A DNA stretch of 12,872 nt, taken from the NCBI GenBank assembly GCA_905192805.1, contig CAJJMF010000059.1, positions 1 through 12,872 of the forward strand, read 5' to 3'. This stretch comes from an uncultured Sutterella sp. Lineage in GTDB: Bacteria > Pseudomonadota > Gammaproteobacteria > Burkholderiales > Burkholderiaceae_F. Numbering within the stretch: position 1 is the first letter of the stretch; each line of letters opens with the position of its first letter. A model generated the notes under the pieces. It was not told where the DNA came from and did no database searches. It saw nothing but the letters and a program-made list of their open reading frames with translations. Position numbers and translations under genes: made by a program. Below, in pieces: positions 1 through 7,150 of the stretch.

Positions 1-2
1 GT

Positions 3-164
3 GCGTTTACAGTGAAACGCTTTCGCCTCGTGAAGGGGCGCCCGGAATTACATTCCGAGAATGCGGTAGCCAACTACCCCACGATTCGTCCAACGGAGTT
101 TGACGGATTTCAGATTGTCGGGGTGATTGTCTCCAGTATGAAAAAATTCCGCCGTCGTTACTGA
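3..164 (+). CDS. S24 family (UmuD/LexA-like) peptidase, C-terminal fragment
   Basis: This is the last 53 codons of an open frame that enters from the left edge and stops at TGA 162-164. The fragment begins AFTVKRFRLVKGRPELHSEN and continues to a FQIVGVIVSSM strand and a basic tail (KKFRRRY). In E. coli UmuD the segment EFTVKKL carries the catalytic Lys97 of the Ser-Lys dyad. Here the Lys at fragment residue 5 takes that place, and the rest matches the short C-terminal beta fold of UmuD, LexA and phage repressors. These proteins cleave themselves, usually with RecA-ssDNA help during the SOS response. The nucleophilic Ser and any N-terminal DNA-binding domain lie outside the window, so a UmuD-type polymerase subunit cannot be told from a LexA- or CI-type repressor. 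No umuC follows, which favours a stand-alone or repressor form. The family call is fairly firm; the subtype is open. Confidence 0.72.
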   Translation, partial: AFTVKRFRLVKGRPELHSENAVANYPTIRPTEFDGFQIVGVIVSSMKKFRRRY

Positions 165-230
165 GACCGACCCACTGACCCACCCAGTGGACTCATGACG
201 ACGGTTGATCAATGAGGAGGTGATACCACC
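165..230 (+). other. Short gap with small inverted repeats upstream of araC-type gene
   Basis: This is the 66-nt space between the S24 peptidase stop and the AraC-type start. It holds a 6-bp inverted repeat, CCACTG (172-177) with CAGTGG (185-190), and a perfect 8-bp palindrome TTGATCAA (205-212). CTCAT (192-196) can also pair with ATGAG (212-216), touching the start of the ribosome-binding site. There is no U-tract after the hairpin, no convincing -35/-10 pair and no LexA-box spacing. The regulator may therefore be read through from the S24 gene. Any operator role for the palindrome is only a suggestion. Confidence 0.3.
215..224 (+). promoter_or_regulatory. Strong Shine-Dalgarno sequence of the AraC-family gene
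   Basis: AGGAGGTGAT matches the complement of the 16S rRNA 3' tail over ten bases and lies 6 nt before the ATG at 231. It fixes the start codon and predicts efficient translation, unlike the two minus-strand genes (bcsG and the EAL/GGDEF gene) that have no visible site. Confidence 0.8.
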
Positions 231-1187
231 ATGAGCAAAGTGCGTACCTTGCCCGCGAGCTCGGCAGGGAGTCCCGCTCAGACCCGTGAAGGACTCTTAG
301 ACGTACTCTTGACGGCCGTTGCCGAACGCTATCCACAAACGGGCAAGTTTCCTACCCCGATTCCCGGACTCTTTGTGGCCCGTCGAGCGCCCTGCGAGCA
401 GCTCTGCGGCGGTCACGAAGAACCCACGCTGTTTTTGCAACTCTCGGGGCGACGTCGAGTGGGCTCACGTGAGGCGTGGGTCGAGGCGACGCGCGGCGAC
501 TTGTTGCGTTTAGCGTTTGAACAAAAATTCGCGATTAAGATCGACGCTGATGAGGCGAATTTGCCGATGTGGACCTTCGGACTCACAATTGAGCGCGATC
601 GAATGATGCGCCTTTTGGCGACGCTGCCGCCCTATACGGGCGATCCCGTCTATTCCACGGACGTGAGTGCGGTGACGTGTGAACCGGCGCCCTTACGCAC
701 GTTGGGACTCTTTTGGGAAGCCTTTACGCTGATGGAGCGCTTTGAGCGCGAAGGGGAGACCCCGATATTGCGTCGGCAGGCCGACACGCTCGTTGATTAC
801 TTCTATTTGGCACTCCTTGGGTCCTCATGGGCGCCCACGCTCTGGGCCCTCTATGGGAACGCCAACCCTACCATTAAGGCTGTGGCCGAAGGCATTCGTT
901 TGATTACCCGGTCGCCCGAATCGGACGTGAGTCTCGAGGCGTTAAGTGAACAGATTGGGCTCACGCCCTCGGTCTTTACGCGCCACGCGCGTTCGATGTT
1001 GGGCCTCACGCCCCTACAGTACCGCAAAGAAGCTCGCCTGATTGTGGCCCGCGGTTTAGTGCTCGAAGGCTCGATGAGCGCCGAGCGCATTGCGTTTGGG
1101 CTGGGGTACACGTCCACGTCGCAATTTTTCCAGGACTATAAGCGCAAATTTGGCATTTCGCCTAAAGCGAGCCTCGCCTGTCCCTAG
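231..1187 (+). CDS. AraC-family transcriptional regulator with AraC_N-type sensor domain
   Basis: This 318-residue protein is of usual length for the family. Residues 35-205 look like the AraC_N N-terminal domain found in YqhC-like regulators (TPIPGLFVARR at 42-52, then a beta-rich cupin-like stretch with LFLQLSGRRRV at 67-77). Residues 212-315 form the double helix-turn-helix DNA-binding domain: the first HTH is near 234-256 (SLEALSEQIGLTPSVFTRHA) and the second near 283-310, with the family signature IAFGLGYTSTSQFFQDYKRKFG. The start is set by the strong ribosome site. The gene lies on the opposite strand to the bcs genes and converges with bcsG, so its position alone does not make it a bcs regulator. 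It is the only transcription factor complete in the window, and AraC-type monomers read asymmetric sites of about 17-18 bp. That makes the 18-bp arms at 7018-7077 a testable target. The ligand is unknown. Confidence 0.9.
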   Translation: MSKVRTLPASSAGSPAQTREGLLDVLLTAVAERYPQTGKFPTPIPGLFVARRAPCEQLCGGHEEPTLFLQLSGRRRVGSREAWVEATRGDLLRLAFEQKFAIKIDADEANLPMWTFGLTIERDRMMRLLATLPPYTGDPVYSTDVSAVTCEPAPLRTLGLFWEAFTLMERFEREGETPILRRQADTLVDYFYLALLGSSWAPTLWALYGNANPTIKAVAEGIRLITRSPESDVSLEALSEQIGLTPSVFTRHARSMLGLTPLQYRKEARLIVARGLVLEGSMSAERIAFGLGYTSTSQFFQDYKRKFGISPKASLACP

Positions 1188-1233
1188 TACTGAACGCGCT
1201 CGCACGCCGTCCGACTCGTCTTTATGTCATCTA

Positions 1234-1268
1234 ATAAAAACGGGAGCCCCGAAGTGGGAGCTCCCGTT
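1234..1268 (-). terminator. Intrinsic terminator of bcsG
   Basis: AACGGGAGC (1239-1247) and GCTCCCGTT (1260-1268) form a perfect 9-bp stem. On the minus strand CCC and GGG inside the loop can extend it by 3 bp around a bulged U. The minus-strand RNA then runs into UUUUUAUUAG, so the U-tract is on the bcsG side, about 27 nt after its stop codon. On the plus strand no U-tract follows, so it should act poorly for the convergent regulator gene. Confidence 0.85.
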
Positions 1269-1294
1269 GGCTATGGCGTGCTGGCCCGAGCGTC

Positions 1295-3001
1295 TTATTG
1301 CTTATATTCGAGCCAACGACCTTGCTTCAAGCGTAAGTACGCTTTCCCTTGGTAGTTGTCGATCACTTGGGCGCTGGAATTTTCCGAGACTGGCCAGGTT
1401 TGCGGTAAGTCCGCCGTCAGCGTGTCGAGCGTCGCCGGTTTGCCGTCCAATCCTTTGGGTTTGTCGCTATAGACCCCGGAGTTGATCACACGGCCCACGA
1501 GTTCCATCAGCGCTAAGTAGCTCACCTGATCGTCGATCACCTTAGGCTGGTTGTCTTTTTGACCAAACGCCTTCGGGTCCGGCAAGCCAAAGAACTTCAC
1601 CATCACAGGCACATGCGTAATCTTCGGGCTCGGAATTTCACGCAATTTCGCGACCTGCACCTTGTCGCCACGTAACGCAGCGCCGTGTTCGGGCACGATA
1701 ATAAAGAGCACTTTGCGCTTCGAGGCGGCTAAGCGGTCCATAAACCCGCCCAATTCCGAGAAGAGCTGTTCGCAGCGCGGCTTAAAGTCGATCGGATCTT
1801 GGCTCTTCGGGTCACGCGTACCGTCGTGCAACGTGATGAGGTTAAAGAGCGACACGGTACGGTTTTGTTCCGCATTGTGGTTCTTAAACCAGTTATCAAT
1901 CGCGTCTTTGGTGGCGTAAATGGGCGAACCGTCAAAGCCTTCCATCGCTTTATGGTAGTGCGTCTGGTCTTCGAGCTCAGGCTCCAGACCCCCGACCGAG
2001 CGTAAGCTATTGAGGTAGTCGTCGTACTTACCGTTATGGTCTAAGTAGAGCTGATTTTCCCAACCGGCCTTGCCTAAGAGGTTAAAGACTTCGCACTCGG
2101 GGCGACGTTCTTCGTAGAGGTCCGCGTGCGAGGGCTGACCGCAGGCGCCCGTCAAAAGACGTAACGTAGCCGGGCCCGAATAACTCGTGGCGGAGTTGAA
2201 GTTCGTAAAGCGAATGTCAAAGCGCGACAATAAGGGATCCTTGTCCATGCCCGCCACGGTTAAGTCGTCGTTCGCAAGCGAGCAGATATTGATCATCACG
2301 ATGTCAAACTTGCCCGAATTCTGCGGATCCACGGGGTCCGACGGAATGCTGGCACGACGCGACTTTTCCGCCTGATGAAAGGCCGTCAACCAACGGGTCA
2401 TCCCGTCGGAGTCGGCCGGTTCGGTCTGCGGCGGCATCAAGGCGCCTTGGGTGGCAGCGCCTGCCGTCACGCTCACCTGATTGGGGGCTACGGTGTTGCC
2501 TCCCACGGTACCTTGCGGCAAGAGGGTCGCGATATTGGGGAAAATCAACACGAGGATCCCCACTAAGGTGATCGTCGTGAAGCGAATCCAATCGCGTAAG
2601 AAGTACCAGGCCACAAAGCCCACGAATCCCCAGAGAATCATCATGGGGTTCACGAACCCGACCACGAGTTCACGCAGGTACGCGGCCGAAAAGCCCGCCA
2701 AGTTGTCGACGTTTTTCATAATCACGTCGCCCGCGGGCAGATAGCTTTCGCTCCACAGGAGCAAGAACCCGAGCACGGCCGCCACAAGGTGGCGCAACCG
2801 CGAGAGCCAGCGAAGACGTAACGGGAACACCACCGCGGCAAAGAGCGCGGCGTTGGCAGCGGGGTTGAGGGTCAAATAGCCCGCCAGAGCGAGGGCAAAT
2901 TTGCCTAAGAAGTAGAGGTTCCAAATCCCGGCGCCTTCCCAGCGAGGAAGCAAACGCGAGGACGTGTCACGCGAAGTTTTGTTGGGTGTTGTCTCAGTCA
3001 T
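1295..3001 (-). CDS. bcsG: BcsG, cellulose phosphoethanolamine transferase
   Basis: BcsG is an inner-membrane enzyme that moves phosphoethanolamine from phosphatidylethanolamine to glucose residues of nascent cellulose in the periplasm. The 568-residue product is close to the 559 of E. coli. The N-terminus (GIWNLYFLGKFALALAGYL at 25-43) starts a membrane part of several helices up to about residue 160. The soluble alkaline-phosphatase-like domain begins near 230. By alignment with E. coli, Cys240 corresponds to zinc ligand Cys243, Ser275 in SYSG to nucleophile Ser278 with Tyr274 beside it, His392 in LHDGT to His396, and Glu438-His439 in PEHG to Glu442-His443, so the enzyme should be active. 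Its companions bcsE and bcsF are not in the window. The gene is separated from the EAL/GGDEF gene by 134 nt holding a terminator. The ATG at 3001 follows TCCGTT with no Shine-Dalgarno; no other in-frame ATG is close. Confidence 0.95.
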   Translation of the reverse strand: MTETTPNKTSRDTSSRLLPRWEGAGIWNLYFLGKFALALAGYLTLNPAANAALFAAVVFPLRLRWLSRLRHLVAAVLGFLLLWSESYLPAGDVIMKNVDNLAGFSAAYLRELVVGFVNPMMILWGFVGFVAWYFLRDWIRFTTITLVGILVLIFPNIATLLPQGTVGGNTVAPNQVSVTAGAATQGALMPPQTEPADSDGMTRWLTAFHQAEKSRRASIPSDPVDPQNSGKFDIVMINICSLANDDLTVAGMDKDPLLSRFDIRFTNFNSATSYSGPATLRLLTGACGQPSHADLYEERRPECEVFNLLGKAGWENQLYLDHNGKYDDYLNSLRSVGGLEPELEDQTHYHKAMEGFDGSPIYATKDAIDNWFKNHNAEQNRTVSLFNLITLHDGTRDPKSQDPIDFKPRCEQLFSELGGFMDRLAASKRKVLFIIVPEHGAALRGDKVQVAKLREIPSPKITHVPVMVKFFGLPDPKAFGQKDNQPKVIDDQVSYLALMELVGRVINSGVYSDKPKGLDGKPATLDTLTADLPQTWPVSENSSAQVIDNYQGKAYLRLKQGRWLEYKQ

Positions 3002-3026
3002 AACGGAATAATCACGATAGACGTGT

Positions 3027-3080
3027 AAAAAAGAGCGAGCGTTCGTGGGCAGGGTAGGCCCGCCCTCACGCTTTACTCTT
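3027..3080 (-). terminator. Intrinsic terminator between the EAL/GGDEF gene and bcsG
   Basis: On the minus strand, GGGCGGG and CCCTGCCC pair (7 bp, one bulged base) around a CCTA loop. AGCGT/ACGCT and AAGAG/CTCTT extend the stem outward through small internal loops, and a run of six U residues follows the CTC (plus-strand A-run 3027-3032). It lies about 55 nt after the EAL/GGDEF stop codon and only 25 nt before the bcsG start. It should end the upstream transcript, and it also lies downstream of the TATAAT box at 3091-3096. Confidence 0.8.
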
Positions 3081-3090
3081 GAGTTGCCTC

Positions 3091-3096
3091 ATTATA
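3091..3096 (-). promoter_or_regulatory. Candidate -10 box (TATAAT) for bcsG
   Basis: The minus strand reads TATAAT exactly, predicting a transcription start near 3084 and a leader of about 80 nt before bcsG. At the normal 17-nt spacing the -35 position reads AAGCAG, a poor match, so the promoter would be weak or need an activator. The leader would contain the whole terminator hairpin at 3027-3080. The alternative is a chance AT-rich match inside the spacer. Confidence 0.4.
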
Positions 3097-3135
3097 TATG
3101 GGTTAACTGGGTACTGCTTTATCGGGGCGTCACTT

Positions 3136-6100
3136 CTAGTGCTCCGTGTTTGTGCCCGAACGGCGCATGCCACGACGCCGGGCCCGATAGACCGCTAGGC
3201 GATTGCGACCCGTATCTTTGGCGCGGTAAAGCGCTTCGTCGGCTTCTTTGATGAGTACTTCCAAGGGCTTTTCCCCAATCGTACCCAAGACGCTGGAGAC
3301 CCCGACCGAAATCGTGAGGGGATCCTCGGCCACGTTGGGGGCCACGTTCTCGGCACTCGTGCGCGAAATCGAGCGCACTTTCTCCAAGAGTCGCCGGCCC
3401 ACGGCCTGCGCTTGTTCGGCACTCACGCCCGTGAGTACCAAGCAGAATTCTTCACCCCCATAGCGGTACACGTTGTCTTTGTGGGAGACGTTGCGGCGAA
3501 GCACGTCGCCCACGGCTGCCAAAATGCGGTCCCCAAAGAGGTGCCCACGGGTGTCGTTTAAGACCTTAAAGTGGTCAATGTCAATCATCAAGACGGCCGT
3601 ATCGGCTAAGAGCGGCACCCCACGCGAGAGCGCTTCTTGTAGGGCGCGGCGGTTGGCAACGCCCGTCAAGGTGTCGCGGTGCGCTTCGGAGAGCAGTTCA
3701 CTATATTTATTCGCAATCGCCGTGCGTTTGGCTTGCTCTTGGTCGGTTAGCTCCACAAAGAGGCGCAACCAGCCGATCATGTCGTTAAATTCACGAATAC
3801 GGCTTCGCATCGTGGCCGCGGGTTTAATCCCTTGGCGACGGTAGGCGCGTAAAGCCTTTAAGAGACGGTCCACCGGACGCACCACGAAGAACATCCCAAA
3901 GCCCGAAATCAACACCAAGAGCGTGACGGCACCGATCAGCAGAGCCATCCAGGGACGATAGCGAGCGGTTAAGCTTTGCACCACGTCAATATCGGAAATC
4001 AAGTCACGCGTTTCAATGTCGGTGAAGTGCTGCTCTAAGGCGACCGCATCGCGATCCATCGAGTGGATTTGGCTCGCAAAGGTGCGACGAATAGCGGCGA
4101 GGTCATTAATCGTGTCGTGTAAATCGTTTTCCGTGCGACGTAACTGCCGACACTGAATGATGAGGTCATCGGTAAAGGCTAAGCGCGAGGAGATCACACT
4201 GCGCGAGCACATATAGCCGTAACCTTCCATGGCACGACTCACCACTTGGTGCATGGCTTCAATTTGCCCACCTTGGAGCGACAATTCTTTGGCAATCCCT
4301 TCGATTAAGGGGAGCTGCTCGGGGTTGGCCCCCGCCGAGAGGGCGGAGATGGTCATCATGCGGTAGTAGAGCGTCTGCCAGAGTTCGTCGACCTCTTGGC
4401 TCTTTTTATCAAACGCTTGACGCTGCTCCCACACGGTCTCCACCGTCTGCAGGAGGCTTTGCATCCCGGCGCGCATTTCCCCGTGGGGGTCAAGGGTCGT
4501 CGCGGTCAGTAGCGCTTTGGCGGCCTCGTAGGCGTTATGGGCCTGAAAACTGTCGTTCGTTTCGGATAACGTCGTTAACGCGTTACGCAGTTGTTCGACG
4601 CGCACGGCCGAGGCTTGCGCGGAAATGATTCGGCTCACGGCTTCTTTGGTGAGCGTCGCGGACTGCTTCTCGACGTCGGAATTAAACGTGAGAAAGAGCC
4701 CCATCATAAAAAGTAAGAGGAGCACTAAGGGTAAGAAGAGGGCCGCTAAAAACGGACGGAAACTCACCGTGCGGTAGGGCGCCCGGCCGCCTGGCGCCCG
4801 ATCGAGCCCCTGCGCTTCCAAGGTGTCCCGGTCGCCCACGGCGTGGAAATCCTCGAGCGACACCCCAGTTTCCGCACGAAGCGATTCCCCACGCAAGACG
4901 CGCTGGGCTTCTTCTACGCTCGCGGGCAATGTGGGTACGGGTTTTAAGAGCCGTGCGAGGGTCGCCTCGGGCGCTTCGGGGAGCGAAAAATAGTACCCCT
5001 GCCATTCGTCGGCCATAAAGACGAGAACCCGTTCGAGAATCGTCCGATCCTCAATCCCTTCTAAGCAAATGCGGGCCCCTTCGGCACGACAGGCTTGAAT
5101 CAAATGACGAAAGAAGGTTTCGCTTTGCGGGCTCGCGAGGGCTTCGACCACAAACTGACGGTCAAATTTCACGGTCTCAAAGCTGCCTTTGAGCATCATA
5201 TCGATCCCGTTATAGCCCATCCCAAAGTCGTCTAACGACCACGTGATCCCGAGTGAGCGGCACGCGTCCATCCAGTCGGCTAAGTTGCGCATCGAAAGGG
5301 CACGCGTGGTTTCGGTTAATTCGCACTCAAAGTATTCGCCCGAGACCTGTGCGGCGTCGAGGGTGAGGCGAAGAAAGTCGCCCCAAAAAAGGTCCGCCGT
5401 TTGCGCGGGCGATACGTTCACTGCTAAGCGAAAGGGCCGTGGCGTGGGGCCCGCAAGGGCACCGTCCGGGGTGGCCTTGGTGGCTTTCGTGGCCTTTTGC
5501 GCATGGGCTTCGTTGGCTTCTAACGTACGTAATGCCGTTTGAAAGCGGGGCACGAGAGCGACCGCCAACTCAAAGATACGTCGCCCAAACGGAATCGCCA
5601 GCGGACTCGCTTCGATCAACGGCACAAAGCGCCCAGGGCCCATGGGGCTTGTTTCATCGCTTAAACGCGCGAGGCATTCGGCGCCCGAGTATTCGCCCGT
5701 GTGCGCATTGACTTGTAATTGGGTAAAGAGTTGAATCCCGGAGAAGTCGTTCGCGAGCGCATCGGTGAGGCGGGCGACATCATTGAGCGTGATGAGGGGA
5801 GCTACCCCAGGCGCCACCGTAACGGGTTTGGGAACCAAGCGGCGACCGGCAGTGCGCTCCACTTGGGCCAATGCCTCTAAGTAGGTGCGCACGGCCACGC
5901 GTAAGTCGGCGGGGCCTTCGGCGATCGGAATCGAGAGAATATGAATTTCGGGGTGTAGCGTAATGCCGTAGCGCTCCCGAATCAAATCGAGGGTGGCACT
6001 TAAGACTTCACGCAAGCGCTCCGGTGTGGTTTTTAACGACCGTCCCACCAACACGGACCCAAAGTACACGTTCGGTGCAACGAGCGGGCAGTCGGTCCCG

Positions 6101-6984
6101 GGGAGGTGTTGCTTCACTAAGTCGGCTAGGGTCCCAAAGCGGGTCATCACGGGGCCCGTGAAACTCACCACGAGGGTGGTGCGCTCGGTTAAGCGCTTTA
6201 AGTCGTTACTAATCCCGGCCAAATCATCGGGTCGTAAGCCCACTTTGGCAAGGAGCGACAATGCTATTTGGGGCACATCGAGTCGCTCAAAACTCCCTAA
6301 GTACGCCGGCATTAAGGACTGCGGGTACTGCGCTGTGCGCGCTGAGGCGGGCTGAGCCGCCTCGACCTCGCCCGCATTGATGGGTTGGCGCGCATCGACG
6401 GCAACGCTCGCTGCGAGCGTCTCGGTGGCGTTGAGCCCTTCGGGAGTGAGCGTGGGAATCGACTCGTCACTCGCTTCCGTCTCACTCGGAGCGTCGAGCG
6501 CCGCGTCGGGGCGTGTGGGCGTGGCATCGCGACGCGCCGAGGCTTGCGGCGTTAACACGTCGACCAACGAGGCTAAACGCACCACACTCCAGACGATTTC
6601 GCCCGCAATATACAGGCGCAACGTGACGCTTACTTCCCGTTCGCCCGCTGCCAATTTGGCGAGCGCCCCTTGCCAGAGGGCCACATCGGTGGGCGTTGCA
6701 AAGAGTTGGGGGGCGTAAATCTGACCCGTTCCCACACTCAAGCCCAATTCTTTGGCAAAGGGCTGGGTGAGGGTGAGCGTTTGCGAGAAAAAGTCTTCGG
6801 GGTGATCAAAGCGGGCCGTCGCGGGATCAATCGCGCCGCCCATAAAAAAGGCGGGAGCGGTCACGGCGGGAAGCGCATCGAGTAAATAGCGTCCTTCGGG
6901 ACGTTCGGCTAAACTCGCCACCCGTTGCAATACGGGACGATCTTCAGGGAAGACCTGCTGACTAAACGCTAATAAACGCTTCAT
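3136..6984 (-). CDS. Membrane hybrid c-di-GMP protein: PAS-like, degenerate GGDEF, EAL, TM sensor, HAMP, GGDEF
   Basis: The 1282-residue protein carries both c-di-GMP activities in an unusual order. Residues 1-145 are a PAS-like region; 150-220 an Ala/Glu/Thr linker; 223-390 a probable degenerate GGDEF domain with YFGSV where the active motif should be; 394-680 an EAL domain. The EAL residues look complete: Glu436 (motif reads ECLAR, not EAL), Asn523, Glu555 in ELTE, Asp585-Asp586 in DDFG, Lys606, Glu642 in EGIE and Gln662. TM1 is at 743-767, a mainly helical periplasmic sensor at 768-1010, TM2 at 1012-1036, then a HAMP-like stretch and the GGDEF domain at 1100-1268 with DIDHFK at 1135-1140 and GGEEF at 1176-1180. 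The inhibitory I-site RxxD reads SHKD (1167-1170), so its Arg is lost. Both enzyme domains end up in the cytoplasm. It lies between bcsZ and bcsG with its own flanking terminators, so a role in controlling BcsA through c-di-GMP is likely. The ATG has no Shine-Dalgarno sequence. Net synthesis or breakdown cannot be judged from sequence. Confidence 0.88.
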   Translation of the reverse strand: MKRLLAFSQQVFPEDRPVLQRVASLAERPEGRYLLDALPAVTAPAFFMGGAIDPATARFDHPEDFFSQTLTLTQPFAKELGLSVGTGQIYAPQLFATPTDVALWQGALAKLAAGEREVSVTLRLYIAGEIVWSVVRLASLVDVLTPQASARRDATPTRPDAALDAPSETEASDESIPTLTPEGLNATETLAASVAVDARQPINAGEVEAAQPASARTAQYPQSLMPAYLGSFERLDVPQIALSLLAKVGLRPDDLAGISNDLKRLTERTTLVVSFTGPVMTRFGTLADLVKQHLPGTDCPLVAPNVYFGSVLVGRSLKTTPERLREVLSATLDLIRERYGITLHPEIHILSIPIAEGPADLRVAVRTYLEALAQVERTAGRRLVPKPVTVAPGVAPLITLNDVARLTDALANDFSGIQLFTQLQVNAHTGEYSGAECLARLSDETSPMGPGRFVPLIEASPLAIPFGRRIFELAVALVPRFQTALRTLEANEAHAQKATKATKATPDGALAGPTPRPFRLAVNVSPAQTADLFWGDFLRLTLDAAQVSGEYFECELTETTRALSMRNLADWMDACRSLGITWSLDDFGMGYNGIDMMLKGSFETVKFDRQFVVEALASPQSETFFRHLIQACRAEGARICLEGIEDRTILERVLVFMADEWQGYYFSLPEAPEATLARLLKPVPTLPASVEEAQRVLRGESLRAETGVSLEDFHAVGDRDTLEAQGLDRAPGGRAPYRTVSFRPFLAALFLPLVLLLLFMMGLFLTFNSDVEKQSATLTKEAVSRIISAQASAVRVEQLRNALTTLSETNDSFQAHNAYEAAKALLTATTLDPHGEMRAGMQSLLQTVETVWEQRQAFDKKSQEVDELWQTLYYRMMTISALSAGANPEQLPLIEGIAKELSLQGGQIEAMHQVVSRAMEGYGYMCSRSVISSRLAFTDDLIIQCRQLRRTENDLHDTINDLAAIRRTFASQIHSMDRDAVALEQHFTDIETRDLISDIDVVQSLTARYRPWMALLIGAVTLLVLISGFGMFFVVRPVDRLLKALRAYRRQGIKPAATMRSRIREFNDMIGWLRLFVELTDQEQAKRTAIANKYSELLSEAHRDTLTGVANRRALQEALSRGVPLLADTAVLMIDIDHFKVLNDTRGHLFGDRILAAVGDVLRRNVSHKDNVYRYGGEEFCLVLTGVSAEQAQAVGRRLLEKVRSISRTSAENVAPNVAEDPLTISVGVSSVLGTIGEKPLEVLIKEADEALYRAKDTGRNRLAVYRARRRGMRRSGTNTEH

Positions 6985-7017
6985 AACGGAGTACTCGTGC
7001 GCAGGGGTCGGTCAATA

Positions 7018-7077
7018 CGAAACCTAAACCGATACGACGGGGTGAGCGCGATAGGCGGGGTATCGGCTTAGGTTTCG
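7018..7077. repeat. 18-bp inverted repeat upstream of the EAL/GGDEF gene
   Basis: The left arm CGAAACCTAAACCGATAC (7018-7035) and the right arm (7060-7077) are reverse complements at 17 of 18 positions, the exception being 7028/7067. The loop is 24 nt and arm centres are 42 bp apart, about four helical turns. The right arm overlaps the candidate promoter. Each arm is asymmetric, as expected for a site read by one protein subunit; an RNA hairpin is the alternative reading. Confidence 0.75.
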
Positions 7078-7087
7078 CGTCTGACAA
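7059..7087 (-). promoter_or_regulatory. Candidate promoter of the EAL/GGDEF gene
   Basis: On the minus strand TTGTCA (plus 7082-7087, five of six to consensus) is followed after 17 nt by GATACC (plus 7059-7064, three of six). The predicted start is near 7052, leaving a leader of about 67 nt. The spacer and the -10 box lie under the right arm of the inverted repeat, so a protein bound there would compete with RNA polymerase. The weak -10 keeps this tentative. Confidence 0.35.
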
Positions 7088-7108
7088 GGTGCCGGGCGTC
7101 GAAAAACG

Positions 7109-7139
7109 TGAAAAGGGGGAAAGGAGTGCGCCTTTCCCC
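7109..7139 (-). terminator. Intrinsic terminator after bcsZ
   Basis: GGGGAAAGG (7116-7124) and CCTTTCCCC (7131-7139) form a perfect 9-bp stem with a 6-nt loop. The minus-strand RNA continues CUUUUCACGUUUUU. It lies about 55 nt after the bcsZ stop codon and separates the bcsB-bcsZ transcript from the EAL/GGDEF gene. Confidence 0.75.
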
Positions 7140-7150
7140 GGTTAGACGCG

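Noticed and set aside
172..190. CCACTG/CAGTGG hairpin as a terminator of the S24 gene
   Set aside because: The stem is only 6 bp and no U-tract follows on the plus strand.
3231..3251. Plus-strand open frame at 3045-3251 as a small gene between bcsG and the EAL/GGDEF gene
   Set aside because: It runs through the terminator and into the antisense of the GGDEF coding region, with no ribosome site and no recognisable protein features.
4682..5005. Open frame of about 107 codons on the minus strand within the EAL/GGDEF gene
   Set aside because: It is an alternative frame of a clear coding sequence, with no ribosome site or recognisable domain. The same holds for the other overlapping frames, such as 8138-8524 and 12173-12499 on the plus strand.
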